Assembly (NCBI GenBank): GCA_007693595.1
Contig: REDI01000017.1
Location: forward strand, 1 to 64,000
From: Deltaproteobacteria bacterium
Lineage (GTDB): Bacteria > Myxococcota_A > UBA796 > GCA-2862545
Length of the DNA: 64,000 nt
Reading direction: 5' to 3'
The notes under the pieces: model-generated
The model's input: the letters and a program-made list of their open reading frames with translations, nothing else
What the model was told of the DNA's origin: nothing
Databases searched by the model: none
Position numbers and translations under genes: made by a program
Shown: one piece after another, positions 11,792 to 20,936 of the stretch
Position numbering within the stretch: the first letter of the stretch is position 1
Layout: each line of letters begins with the position of its first letter

Positions 11792-13171
11792 ATGTCATCC
11801 ACCCCCGTCCTCCCGCCCGCTCCCAAGGTCTACATTCGGACCTTCGGCTGTCAGATGAACGACTATGACTCTGGCAAGATGAGGGCTCAGCTCGCCCGCG
11901 ACGGCTGGCAGTCCACCGACGATCCCGATGAAGCCGACCTGGTCCTGCTCAACACCTGCTCGATTCGCGAGAAGGCCGTCGAGAAGATGCACTCGGCGCT
12001 GGGGGAGTTTCGGCGTCAGAAGCGCGAAGGTCGCCCCCTCACGCTCGGGGTGACCGGCTGCGTGGCCCAGCTCGAGGGCGACGCCCTCCTCGAGCGCTAC
12101 CACAACGTCGATCTGGTCCTCGGCCCCGATGGCGTTCCCCACGTCCGTCGACTCGTCGCCGAGGCGCGGAGCGGCCAGCGGGTCCTCGATACGGACTTTC
12201 TCGATCTCGAGACCTACCCCTTCGTCACCGATCTCGATCCCGACGCGGCCAAGAAAGTCGGCGCTTTCGTCACGATTCAGAAGGGCTGCGACAACCGCTG
12301 CACCTACTGCATCGTGCCGACCACCCGCGGCGACGAGGCGAGCCGACCCTCTGCCGAGATCCTCGATGAAGTGCGTCGTCTGGTCGAGACCGCTGGGGTG
12401 CAAGAGATCACCCTCATCGGCCAGAACGTGAACTCTTATGGCCTCAAGGTCCCCCACGAGAAGAACTTCGCCGAGCTTCTCTATGCGGTGGCGGAGGTCC
12501 CAGGGGTCCGGCGCATCCGTTACACCACGAGTCACCCGCGCGACATGGGCGACGACGTCGTTCAAGCCTACCAGGATCTGCCGCAGCTCACGAGCCACCT
12601 CCACCTGCCGGTCCAGTCGGGGAACAATAAGGTCCTCCGTCGCATGAAGCGCTTTTATACGCGGGAGCGTTTCCTCGACATCGTCGAGCGCTTGCGGCAG
12701 GCACGCCCCGATCTCGTGCTGACCACCGACTTCATCGTGGGCTTCCCAGGCGAGACCGAGGCGCAGTTCCTCGACACCATGAGCCTGCTCGACGAGGTCG
12801 GCTTCGTCTCGTCTTTCAGCTTTAAATATAGCCCTCGTCCGGGAACCCCGGCCCTCCGGCTCAAGGAGGGCCACGACGACGCGGTGAGCGGCGAGCGGTT
12901 GACCCGACTCCAGAAGCGGCAGCGCGAGCTCTCGCTAGCCTGGACCCGCAGCCACGAAGGTCAGGTCGTCGAGGTCCTCATCGAAGGACTCAGCCGTCAC
13001 GACGAAGGGGTCATCTGCGGGCGGACCTCGGCCAACCTGATGGTGAACTTTCCGGGCTCCGCCTCCGAGGTCGGGTCCTGGGCCAAGGTTCGGGTCACCC
13101 GAGGCTTCACCCACACCGCTCGCGGGGAGCGTGTCGCGGCTCCGGTCGAGATCAGAGCGCGTAGGGCGTAG
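11792..13171 (+). CDS. miaB: tRNA-2-methylthio-N6-dimethylallyladenosine synthase MiaB
   Basis: This is a radical-SAM methylthiotransferase that adds the 2-methylthio group to i6A37 in tRNAs reading UNN codons. The 459 residues show the N-terminal MTTase domain (FGCQMNDYDS) with cluster cysteines C20, C56 and C90. The radical-SAM motif CDNRCTYC has cysteines C166, C170 and C173. A C-terminal TRAM-like domain (VEVLIEGLSRHDEGVICGRT) completes the family layout. The length is typical. The start is ATG 11792 with GAGG upstream. The last 20 bp overlap the end of the convergent gene at 13152-13835. Confidence 0.95.
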   Translation: MSSTPVLPPAPKVYIRTFGCQMNDYDSGKMRAQLARDGWQSTDDPDEADLVLLNTCSIREKAVEKMHSALGEFRRQKREGRPLTLGVTGCVAQLEGDALLERYHNVDLVLGPDGVPHVRRLVAEARSGQRVLDTDFLDLETYPFVTDLDPDAAKKVGAFVTIQKGCDNRCTYCIVPTTRGDEASRPSAEILDEVRRLVETAGVQEITLIGQNVNSYGLKVPHEKNFAELLYAVAEVPGVRRIRYTTSHPRDMGDDVVQAYQDLPQLTSHLHLPVQSGNNKVLRRMKRFYTRERFLDIVERLRQARPDLVLTTDFIVGFPGETEAQFLDTMSLLDEVGFVSSFSFKYSPRPGTPALRLKEGHDDAVSGERLTRLQKRQRELSLAWTRSHEGQVVEVLIEGLSRHDEGVICGRTSANLMVNFPGSASEVGSWAKVRVTRGFTHTARGERVAAPVEIRARRA

Positions 13172-13835
13172 CGCGCGAGAAGAGCTCGGTGGCGTTCTGA
13201 CCTTCGAGGTCGGTCTTGGAGACCTTGATCGTGACCTGGCCTTCCTTATCGGAGACGGGGGCCATGACGCGGAAGAAGGAGAAGCTCGGCCCGAAGGTCG
13301 CCAGCGAGTTGGGCTCGATGCGCTGCTCGATCCGGCTCACGCGCTCGTCGTCGCTGAAGACCTCGGCGATGAGCAAGAAGCCTTCTTCGACCGTGTTGCT
13401 GGAGCTGGCCACGAGGACCGGAAGCTCGACGACGACGGCGTCGCGGTCTACCGCGACCACCTGTAGCGGGTAGTTGTCGGCGAGGGGCTCGCGACCCGCG
13501 ACTTCGAGGTTGATGGGGCCGGGGCCCTTGGGCGCGGGCGAGGAGGCCTGCTTGCGCGCGGGGGGCTCGGGGTCGATGAGGTCGATGACCAGATCGTCGT
13601 CGGAGTCCGAGAAGTCGCCGAGGAAGTCGGGCTCGTCGACCTCGGCCTCGTCGTCGAGGAGGTCGAACTCTTCGACAGGGTCGTCGCCAAGGTCGCGGGG
13701 GCCGGTGCGCTCGGGGAGCTCGGCCTTGCCGCGAGGCGCGAAGGCGACGGCGTCGTCGCTGTCGAAGCCGGGCTCGAAGGCAGCGGCGGGCAGGGCGAGA
13801 GCGGAGAGCGCAAGAATGAGAGCGGTGCGGAACAT
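13152..13835 (-). CDS. Secreted acidic protein of unknown function
   Basis: This 227-residue protein starts at ATG 13835 with GGAGG at good spacing. The N-terminus MFRTALILALSALALPAAAF is a clear signal peptide with an AAA-type cleavage site. Residues of about 45-95 are strongly acidic (DDEAEVDEPD, DSDDDLVID) and probably disordered. The C-terminal half (INLEVAGREPL onward) is beta-rich and could be a single Ig-like or other beta-sandwich domain. I recognise no family. It ends convergently with miaB with a 20-bp overlap. Confidence 0.75.
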   Translation of the reverse strand: MFRTALILALSALALPAAAFEPGFDSDDAVAFAPRGKAELPERTGPRDLGDDPVEEFDLLDDEAEVDEPDFLGDFSDSDDDLVIDLIDPEPPARKQASSPAPKGPGPINLEVAGREPLADNYPLQVVAVDRDAVVVELPVLVASSSNTVEEGFLLIAEVFSDDERVSRIEQRIEPNSLATFGPSFSFFRVMAPVSDKEGQVTIKVSKTDLEGQNATELFSRATPYAL

Positions 13836-13907
13836 AGAGCCTCCAGGCGACATAGGGCGTCTGGTCAGCAGCAAAGGGTGTGCCACTTCGTCCAGCGCCG
13901 CGCGGCG

Positions 13908-13934
13908 ATTAACATGGACCGCGACCTTTGCCAA
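13908..13934 (-). promoter_or_regulatory. Possible promoter for the secreted acidic protein
   Basis: On the minus strand TTGGCA (13929-13934, five of six to the -35 consensus) is 15 bases from GTTAAT (13908-13913, four of six to the -10). It lies about 75 bp upstream of the 13835 start in an AT-richer part of the 243-bp divergent gap. The spacing is short. TTGACG at 13972-13977 on the plus strand may be a -35 toward the permease gene, but no -10 stands out. Confidence 0.3.
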
Positions 13935-14078
13935 ATATTCGCGAAGAGTTGTGCGGCCGCGTCTTGCGCTCTTGACGGAGTTGTCGTTCATCTTCGACAT
14001 CGTCTCTATCTTCGAACCAGCGATCGAGGGGCCCGGAGGTCGCGGGCTGGGTCCGAGGGGTTGGGTTAGCTCTCGCCG

Positions 14079-15458
14079 ATGTTCTCGAACCCCTACATGC
14101 GGGTGCATCGGCGGCGCGCAGCCCATCGTCGGCGGTCGCGCGGCCCCTGGGTCGGGTGGGGTCGGGCCCTCTTGTCCCTGGCAGCCCTTGGGGTGGGGGC
14201 GATCTTGGTTCGCGGGGTCTTTCTCGACTTCCTCGGCGAGTCGACCGCGGTGGTCGGCCAGGGGCTCTCGGGCATGGTTCTCCGGCTGGGTCTGGTGCTG
14301 GTCGGCATGGCGGCCATCGACATGTACGGTGCGCTCCTCCGCAGCGAGGACCGCGACATTCTGGCGATCCTGCCCGTCGAGCCCGTCGCGGTCGTGCTGG
14401 CCGCGATCGGGCGCCTGATCCTCCGACGGGTCTGGGTTGTGCCCGCGTGTGGCGTCCTGCTCGTCCCCGTCGCCCTCGAGGTAGGGATCTGGCCCTGGCT
14501 TCTCGCAGTCGCAGGCCTGATCTCGGTCCAGGTATTCGCCTGGCCGGCTGCGGCGTGCACCCTCTTGCTGTCGGTGTACGTGTCGGAGTCGACGCGCTGG
14601 GCGCCGATCCTCGATCTGATTCGCGGGCCGAACCCAAGGGAGCAGGCAGCGTTTCTGTACGCGCCGGGCATCGTTCTCGTCGTGTCGGCGCTGATCCTCT
14701 TTGCGAGCATGTCGGCGGTCGCTGGAGCGATCTCGGGGCACTCTTCCGCGCTGTTGCTGCTCTTGATCGGACCGGCGATCGGGGTCGGGCTCGGCCTCTT
14801 GGTGCCGCGGCTGGCCCGTGGTGCGTGGCTCCGCGCGGCGGTGGTGACGACCGAGATCGATGCTCGCTGGGAGGCCCTGCGCGATCACGACGAGGCTTCG
14901 CGGGGCGCGGTCTACCTGGACTGGAGCGTCCGCTTCTTCCCACCGAGCTGGCGTCGTCGGCTGCGCCATGAGCTGCGGCACGGCTGGCGCGGTCGTCGGG
15001 CGTGGCTGATGGCAGCGTGGGTCTTGGGGCTCGCCGGGGCTGCAGCCGGCTGGACCGAGGCCGCCACCGGGCCCGTTCGGGCGCTCTCCGTCGCGGTCCT
15101 CGGCGTCGCCCTGGTCGCCAGCGTCACCTTCGCCCTAGAGCGCGATGAGCCGCCCTTCTTGCGTTGGTGGCTGCCCGACGGGCCTGGACCGCGGCATCTC
15201 CTCCGCGCCCTCGCGGTGCTGCTCTGGGTCCAGCCCGTCGTCGTGCTCTCGGCGGTCCCGGTCGGCCTCTTCGCGGGCCTCGAGGGCTTTGGGCTCGCGC
15301 TGCTGGTAGGCCAAACCTACGCCATGGCGCTGGCTTTCTGGGCGGTTGTCTCCGCTCGGCTTGGCGCCTTGGGACCCGTGGTCTATGCGGTTGTGGCCCT
15401 CGCCTCTGGCCTCCTCCTACCACTGGGCTACGGCTTGGAGTTCGGAGGTCCCTCTTGA
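14079..15458 (+). CDS. Multi-pass membrane protein, probable ABC permease
   Basis: This 459-residue integral membrane protein has about ten to twelve hydrophobic helices, for example ALLSLAALGVGAILVRGVFL and VWVVPACGVLLVPVALEVGI. A cytoplasmic stretch around 260-310 is rich in Arg. The stop overlaps the TTG start of an ABC ATPase by 4 bp, which makes it almost certainly the permease partner. It resembles ABC-2 style exporters in size, not importers, and no binding protein is nearby. The ribosome site before ATG 14079 is weak; ATG 14097 is an alternative start. Confidence 0.8.
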   Translation: MFSNPYMRVHRRRAAHRRRSRGPWVGWGRALLSLAALGVGAILVRGVFLDFLGESTAVVGQGLSGMVLRLGLVLVGMAAIDMYGALLRSEDRDILAILPVEPVAVVLAAIGRLILRRVWVVPACGVLLVPVALEVGIWPWLLAVAGLISVQVFAWPAAACTLLLSVYVSESTRWAPILDLIRGPNPREQAAFLYAPGIVLVVSALILFASMSAVAGAISGHSSALLLLLIGPAIGVGLGLLVPRLARGAWLRAAVVTTEIDARWEALRDHDEASRGAVYLDWSVRFFPPSWRRRLRHELRHGWRGRRAWLMAAWVLGLAGAAAGWTEAATGPVRALSVAVLGVALVASVTFALERDEPPFLRWWLPDGPGPRHLLRALAVLLWVQPVVVLSAVPVGLFAGLEGFGLALLVGQTYAMALAFWAVVSARLGALGPVVYAVVALASGLLLPLGYGLEFGGPS

Positions 15459-16183
15459 GCCAGGCTCCAGCCGCGTCGATCCAAGGTGTGCATCGTAGCT
15501 TCGGACGGGTGCGCGCGGTGATCGACATCAACCTTCAGATCCCGAGGGGACATTTCGTCGGCTTGATCGGCCATAATGGTGCGGGAAAGAGCACCCTGCT
15601 GCGCATGATGATCGGGCTGCTCCGCCCGGATCGGGGGACGATCCGGGTCGGAGGGATCGACGTTCATGCCGATCCCCTGAACGCCCGCCGGAAGATCGGT
15701 GCGGTCCCCGAGCAGCCCGCAGTCTATGAGTATCTCACCGCGCGCGAGTGGCTCGACTTCGTCGCCGATGTGCGAGGGGGGGCGGATCAGATCGAGGACC
15801 TGCTTCAGCTCTTGGATCTCGCAGGCGACGCCGATCGGTTGATCCGTGAGTTCAGCCAGGGCATGCGCCGCAAGGCCGCGCTCGCGGCCGCGCTTCTGGG
15901 CGATCCCGAGCTCATCGTGCTCGACGAGAGCCTCAACGGACTGGACCCGCCCTCGTCGGCGCGGGTCAAGGGCTTGCTGCGCGCCAAGGTCGACGCGGGG
16001 GCCTCGGTCTTGCTCTCGACCCATGTGGTCGACACCGTGGAGCGCGTGGCGGATCGGGTGGTGATGCTCGCCCACGGTCGGGTGGTGGCGGATGAGCTCG
16101 CGAGCGATCTGCCGGCGGGCGGGCTCGAGGCGCTCTTCTTGGAGCGCCTCGAACAGACCCGTCGCTCCGGACCGGAAGCGTAG
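15455..16183 (+). CDS. ABC transporter ATP-binding protein
   Basis: This 242-residue ATPase starts at TTG 15455 inside the permease stop (TTGA overlap), with GGAGG upstream. It has Walker A GHNGAGKST (39-47), Q-loop region VPEQPAVYEY, signature FSQGMRRKAAL and Walker B LIVLDESLNGLDP with the catalytic Glu. The switch His is in LLSTHVVDT. The SQGM form of the signature is common in ABC-2 type ATPases of the CcmA/NatA kind. With the upstream permease it should form an exporter or a membrane-remodelling pump; the cargo is unknown. Confidence 0.92.
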   Translation: MSQAPAASIQGVHRSFGRVRAVIDINLQIPRGHFVGLIGHNGAGKSTLLRMMIGLLRPDRGTIRVGGIDVHADPLNARRKIGAVPEQPAVYEYLTAREWLDFVADVRGGADQIEDLLQLLDLAGDADRLIREFSQGMRRKAALAAALLGDPELIVLDESLNGLDPPSSARVKGLLRAKVDAGASVLLSTHVVDTVERVADRVVMLAHGRVVADELASDLPAGGLEALFLERLEQTRRSGPEA

Positions 16184-16269
16184 GCCGTGTTGCATGCCTC
16201 CCGGCGTCGGCTTCAGCGGGGATGCGGCTCGGAGCGCGTCGCGCTACCCCGCGGGGCTGGGAGGCCGCG

Positions 16270-18006
16270 TTGAGGCTCGTGCTCCGCTTTATCAAGACCT
16301 ACCTCACCCCCTACGTCTGGTGGTTCTTGGGTGGGGCGGTCGCGCTGGTGCTGACCAACGCGATGACGGTGGCGATCCCTGGGTATCTGGGCGAGGCCAT
16401 CGACGCCCTGGGCCAGCCAGACGCGGTCGAGGTCGTGCTTCGAAACGCTGGAATCATCGCTTTTATCGGCGTCCTCATCGTGGTGATTCGCACCTTGTCC
16501 AGGGTGCTCTTCTTCACGCCAGGGCGCCTCGTCGAGGCGCGCGTCAAGCGCGATGTCTTTGAGCGCATCTTATTGCAGCAACCGGCCTTCTTGCGGTCCT
16601 ATCCCGCAGGTGACTTGTATAGTCGTGTGTCGAATGACGTGAACGCGCTTCGCCTGCTCGCGGGCTTCGGATTGCTCTCGGTGATCAACGTCGCCAGCGT
16701 GTTGGGGCTTACCCTGGTCCAAATGCTCCGCCTCTCTCCGTGGCTCACCCTGTACATGGTGATCCCCCTCGCCATTGGGCTTGGGCTCACCCAGGTCACG
16801 ATCCGGTGGCTCTTCATCCTCATCAAGCGCATGAACGAAGAGATCTCGCAGCTCTCGGATTACGCACTCTCGACCTACGAAGGGATCGCCACGGTCAAGG
16901 CCTTCGCGGCGGAGCCGGTGTTCGAGGAGCGTTTCGACGAGCTCAACCGCGCGTATCAGCGCACCACGATCCAGCGCGCGGCCCTGCGTGCCCTGATCAG
17001 CCCCATCCTCACGATCGCCGGGTTGGTCAATGTCTTCTTGCTCCTGTGGATCGGCGGACGCTTCGTCATCGAGGGAGCCGTCACCGCGGGGGATCTGGTC
17101 GCCTTCGTGAGCTTGGTGGCGATCCTCGCGGGACCGCTGCGGGGCCTGAGCTTCATCATCGCCATCGTCAAGCAGGCGCAGGCCTCCCTCGAGCGCATCT
17201 ACGAGATCACCGATCCCGACATCGAGCGTCCCGACCTCCCCGAGCCTGTGGGCGTGCCCAGCGCCCCTCCGCGGATCGAGCTGCGCGATCTTCGCTTCAC
17301 CTACCCCGACGCCCCGGAGCCGGCCCTCGCGGGCGTCTCGGTCGATGTGCCTGCGGGGGGGACCCTCGGCGTCTTTGGTCCGACGGGGGCGGGGAAGACC
17401 ACGCTGCTGCGGTGCCTGACCCGGCTCTACAACCCCCCTCCTGGAACCGTCTTCATCGAGGGGCGCGACGTGCGAGCCCTGGATCTCGATGCGTGGCGCG
17501 CTCAGGCGGTCCTGGTTCCTCAGCGCGCCTTTCTCTTCAGCGAGAGCCTCCGCGACAACATCCTCCTCGGCTCGGACGACGGCGAAGCCCTCGAGCGTGC
17601 CCTGGATCTCGCGGCGCTCCGGGTCGATGTCGATGCCTTACCCGCCGGGGTCGAGACCCAGGTCGGGGAGTCGGGTCTCATGCTGTCGGGGGGCCAGCGT
17701 CAGCGAAGCGCCTTGGCGCGAGGGCTCATCCGAGAGCCGACCGTCCTGCTCCTCGACGACGTGCTCTCGGCGGTCGACCACGGGACCGAGGCCGAGCTCA
17801 TCGCGTCGATGCGCCAGCAAGGGGGGCTCTCTCCTACGACCGTCATCGTCGCCAACCGGATCAGCGCGCTTCAGCACGCCGACGTGATCCTGGTGCTGCG
17901 GGGAGGGGTGGTGGTGGATCGAGGCACCCACGAGGAGCTCATCGCCCGTCCCGGGCTCTACCGTGACACCTGGGACAAGCAACGCGAAGGCGAGGACGCC
18001 GCATGA
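16270..18006 (+). CDS. ABC exporter half-transporter with degenerate ATP site (subunit 1)
   Basis: This is a six-helix transmembrane domain followed by an ATPase domain, 578 residues from TTG 16270, which has GGGAGG at good spacing; ATG 16222 is an in-frame alternative. The ATPase has Walker A GPTGAGKTT and a perfect signature LSGGQRQRSALARG. The residue after Walker B is Asp (VLLLDDVLSAVD), not the catalytic Glu, and the switch His is Asn (VIVANRISAL). The next gene supplies the complementary half. Pairs of this type are known as heterodimeric multidrug or lipid exporters (TM287/288, TmrAB, BmrCD). The cargo is unknown. Confidence 0.9.
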   Translation: MRLVLRFIKTYLTPYVWWFLGGAVALVLTNAMTVAIPGYLGEAIDALGQPDAVEVVLRNAGIIAFIGVLIVVIRTLSRVLFFTPGRLVEARVKRDVFERILLQQPAFLRSYPAGDLYSRVSNDVNALRLLAGFGLLSVINVASVLGLTLVQMLRLSPWLTLYMVIPLAIGLGLTQVTIRWLFILIKRMNEEISQLSDYALSTYEGIATVKAFAAEPVFEERFDELNRAYQRTTIQRAALRALISPILTIAGLVNVFLLLWIGGRFVIEGAVTAGDLVAFVSLVAILAGPLRGLSFIIAIVKQAQASLERIYEITDPDIERPDLPEPVGVPSAPPRIELRDLRFTYPDAPEPALAGVSVDVPAGGTLGVFGPTGAGKTTLLRCLTRLYNPPPGTVFIEGRDVRALDLDAWRAQAVLVPQRAFLFSESLRDNILLGSDDGEALERALDLAALRVDVDALPAGVETQVGESGLMLSGGQRQRSALARGLIREPTVLLLDDVLSAVDHGTEAELIASMRQQGGLSPTTVIVANRISALQHADVILVLRGGVVVDRGTHEELIARPGLYRDTWDKQREGEDAA

Positions 18007-19805
18007 ACGCCCCCCGCAAAGCGGCACCCCGCGCCTCGACAGACTGGTCGCTCGGGATCCGGCTTTGGCCCTTCCTTAGGCCTCACCTACTCTTTTTCGT
18101 GTTGGCCCTGCTGTTTGCCCCCGCCTCGGCGGCGCTGTCGATCGCCCAGCCTTACCTGCTCAAGGTCGCTCTCGACGACCATATCCTCAAGGGTGATCTG
18201 GCGGGGACCCAGACCATCGCGCTCTGGTTCTTGGGGGCGGTGGTGCTGTCTTGGGTGACCGAGGCCCTTTATCTTTGGTTTCTGTCCATCGGCGCGCTGC
18301 GCACGATCTCCGACCTGCGCACGCGCGTCTACCGGCACACCGTGGGGCTCTCGCTCGGCTTTTTCGACAAACAGCCCAAGGGGCGGCTGCTCACCCGCGT
18401 CACCTCCGACATCGAGGCGCTGGGCGAGACCCTCACCGCGGGCGCCGTGACCATCGTACTCGACGTCTTGAGCGTGCTCGGGGTGCTGATCGCGATGGTG
18501 TGGCTGGATCCCTGGCTTACCGGGGTGATGCTCTTGCTCTCGCCGGTGGTCTTTCTGTCGGTCGAGGTGCTGCGGCGGATCCTGCGACGCCTCTACACCG
18601 AGGTTCGAACAAGCCTATCGGAGCTCAACGCCTTTACCACCGAGCGCATCAACGGCGTCGAGGTCGTCCAGCTCTACCGCGACGAGGTGCGCTCGCTCAC
18701 CTTCTACGATCGACGGCTGAAGCGCTACCGCGATGCCACGATCCGAACCAACGTCTACGACGCCCTCATGTACGCGATCATTGATGGTCTCTCGTCGATC
18801 ACCGTCGCGCTCATCTTGTGGTACGGCAGTGGTGGAGCGGTGGAGGGCGTGCTCACAGCCGGGCTCCTCGCCGCTTTCATCGAGTACGTGAACCGTCTCT
18901 TCCGACCGATCCAAGAGTTTAGTGCCAAGGTCGCGGTCCTCCAACGCGCCGGGTCGGCCATGGAGAAGATCTTCGGTCTGCTCGACGTCCAGGAGCGGGT
19001 CCAGAGCGGCGAGATCGAGGTCCTCGCGGCCGAGGGCAGGGTCGAGATCGAGGATCTGCGCTTCTCGTACGGGGGGGGGGCCGACGTGCTGCGCGGGATC
19101 TCCCTCACCCTCGCTCCCGGCGAGGTCGTGGCCGTCGTCGGGCGGACCGGCTCGGGCAAGACCACCCTCGGCCGGATCCTGACGCGGGCTTACGACGGCT
19201 ACCGTGGATCGGTTCGCCTCGATGGGCGGGAGCTACGCGAGCTGGAGCTCTCGTCCGCGCGCAGGGCGGTGGGCACGGTGCTGCAGGATGTTCAGATCTT
19301 TCCTGGTGATGTTCGGTTCAACCTGACCCTGGGCGTCGAGGTCGACGACGAGACGCTGTGGCAGGCCATCCGAACCGCTCGCGCGGAGGGGGCCGTGGAT
19401 CGGCTGGGGGGCCTCGATGGGCGGATCGAGCACAAGGGGAGCAACCTCTCGGTCGGCGAGGCCCAGCTCCTCTCTCTGGCGCGCACCCTGGTCTTCGATC
19501 CCCCGGTCGTGATCCTCGACGAGGCGACGGCGAGCGTCGACACCTTGACCGAGGCGCTCATCCAAGAGGCGATGGACGCGCTTCTGGAGCGGCGCACCGT
19601 CCTGGTCATCGCGCACCGGCTCTCGACGATCACCGGCTCGGACCGGATCTGCCTGCTCGATGCGGGCGAGGTGGTCGAGATCGGCTCTCACGTCGAGCTG
19701 ATGCGGGCCGGCGGGGCGTACGCGGATCTCTTTCGACAGCAGTTCGCCGAGCACGATGCGGCGGCTGGAACCGAGCGACCCTCGCCGGTGGACGCGCCGG
19801 GCTGA
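18003..19805 (+). CDS. ABC exporter half-transporter with consensus ATP site (subunit 2)
   Basis: The 600-residue partner of the preceding gene overlaps it by 4 bp (ATGA). It has a six-helix domain and an ATPase with Walker A GRTGSGKTT, Walker B VVILDEATASVD with the Glu present, and switch His in VIAHRLST. Its signature is altered to LSVGEAQLLSLAR instead of LSGGQ. In a heterodimer this signature faces the degenerate Walker motifs of subunit 1, while the perfect signature of subunit 1 faces the intact motifs here. That leaves one consensus and one degenerate site, as in known asymmetric exporters. Confidence 0.92.
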   Translation: MNAPRKAAPRASTDWSLGIRLWPFLRPHLLFFVLALLFAPASAALSIAQPYLLKVALDDHILKGDLAGTQTIALWFLGAVVLSWVTEALYLWFLSIGALRTISDLRTRVYRHTVGLSLGFFDKQPKGRLLTRVTSDIEALGETLTAGAVTIVLDVLSVLGVLIAMVWLDPWLTGVMLLLSPVVFLSVEVLRRILRRLYTEVRTSLSELNAFTTERINGVEVVQLYRDEVRSLTFYDRRLKRYRDATIRTNVYDALMYAIIDGLSSITVALILWYGSGGAVEGVLTAGLLAAFIEYVNRLFRPIQEFSAKVAVLQRAGSAMEKIFGLLDVQERVQSGEIEVLAAEGRVEIEDLRFSYGGGADVLRGISLTLAPGEVVAVVGRTGSGKTTLGRILTRAYDGYRGSVRLDGRELRELELSSARRAVGTVLQDVQIFPGDVRFNLTLGVEVDDETLWQAIRTARAEGAVDRLGGLDGRIEHKGSNLSVGEAQLLSLARTLVFDPPVVILDEATASVDTLTEALIQEAMDALLERRTVLVIAHRLSTITGSDRICLLDAGEVVEIGSHVELMRAGGAYADLFRQQFAEHDAAAGTERPSPVDAPG

Positions 19806-19882
19806 GGTGGGCCCGGGTAGAGCGGCTCGAAGGGCCTCGGGGGGCGCGGGTCGCCGCCGCGACTCGGCGATCCAGAGCAGGC

Positions 19883-20167
19883 TCAGTAGCCGCCGGTCTC
19901 GCGCCAGGCGGTGGCATTGCCGTAGACGAGCGCCACGATGCCGACCACGATGAGCGCGACCGCCGCCTCGGCACCGGGCAGGAGCTCGATGTTGTCGAGG
20001 CCATTGATGCCTACGGCGGTGAAGTCGGAGTTCAAGGGGCCTTCGGGCCAGCCAAAGCTGTGGTAGGCGAGCATGAGGCCCACCCCGGAGCAGGTCCCGC
20101 CGATCAGGAAGAGCGCGAGGTGGAGGGGGTGAAGGCCGGGTCCGGTGTAGGTGTTGCCGCTGCCCAT
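19883..20167 (-). CDS. Small membrane protein with two helices
   Basis: This 94-residue protein starts at ATG 20167 with GGAGA eight bases upstream. It has two hydrophobic helices, LHLALFLIGGTCSGVGLML near residue 15 and AAVALIVVGIVALVYG near residue 70, joined by a polar loop. No family is recognised. It faces the end of the ABC exporter gene convergently with a 77-bp gap that holds no T-run terminator. Confidence 0.65.
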   Translation of the reverse strand: MGSGNTYTGPGLHPLHLALFLIGGTCSGVGLMLAYHSFGWPEGPLNSDFTAVGINGLDNIELLPGAEAAVALIVVGIVALVYGNATAWRETGGY

Positions 20168-20381
20168 CGTAGACGTCTCCGGTGCAGGTGAAGGCGGTAG
20201 CCTAGTGAGGAAGGAGGGGTGCCGTCGAGCCGACTTTCCGCCCGGCTCACTCGCCCGCGCGATCAAGGCGGATTTTTCTGGAGTGTGTGCAACGTAGTGA
20301 AGCAGTGAAGCGTACCGGGATCGCAGGGCAGGCCGGCCGAGCGGGTTAGTCCACGGCGAACCTCGTGGTGGGCGTCATCCT

Positions 20382-20936
20382 ATGAGTCCAGTCATCGCTA
20401 TGTTCGGATCGTCGGGCCCGTGGCCCTTTGCAGGTCACTTTCGGGGCTCGGTCCAGTGGGCCGAGCTCACGTTGCACTGGTCAGGGCAGCTCGCCGCTTC
20501 CGACGGTCCGGAGCGCGCCTTCGCGGCGGCTCAGGCGGTCCATCGGGCGTTGGCGGCGGACCCTCCCTCCGCCGCGCTCTTCGACCGTCCCCGGCTGTTG
20601 AGCCACGCCTTCGCGGCGGTCGATGCGGTCCCGAACGAACGCTTGGGCTCTCGAGCCGGAGAGGATCTCTCCCTTCTGCTGGCCGTCTCCGGGTCCCAAG
20701 GGGCCTCGGTGGCGGCGGTGGGGGTGCACAACCTCTACGTCGCCGACGCGCGCGAAGAGCTCCACCGCTGGGTCCGCGCGCCGCATCCGCTGCTCGGGGT
20801 GCCGGTCCGGGCCGCAGCGGATCGAGGGGCTCTATCCGTAGAGCGTCTTCCTCCGGTCTTGCTGGCCGCGGCGCAGGGGGAGCCCGGCCGGGGACGGACC
20901 CTGTCCGAAGGGCTGCTCGCGTGTGGGGTGCGCTGA
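20382..20936 (+). CDS. Unknown protein, first gene of a three-gene operon
   Basis: This 184-residue protein is rich in Ala, Leu and Arg, with no signal peptide. It has a pattern of alternating strands and helices (LLLAVSGSQGASVAAVGVHNLY). Such short sensing domains occur next to regulators, but no match is claimed. ATG 20382 has no strong ribosome site. The stop shares one base with the next ATG (TGATG), so the genes are translationally coupled. Confidence 0.6.
   Translation: MSPVIAMFGSSGPWPFAGHFRGSVQWAELTLHWSGQLAASDGPERAFAAAQAVHRALAADPPSAALFDRPRLLSHAFAAVDAVPNERLGSRAGEDLSLLLAVSGSQGASVAAVGVHNLYVADAREELHRWVRAPHPLLGVPVRAAADRGALSVERLPPVLLAAAQGEPGRGRTLSEGLLACGVR

Noticed and set aside
13836-14981. 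A minus-strand frame that extends the 13152-13835 gene to over 600 codons
   Set aside because: The extension is Arg/Pro-rich and opposite a clear permease gene. The real start at 13835 has a strong ribosome site and a signal peptide.
15164-15454. Upstream in-frame extension of the ABC ATPase
   Set aside because: It runs inside the permease in another frame and has the composition of a shadow frame. TTG 15455 has GGAGG and the TTGA overlap typical of coupled genes.
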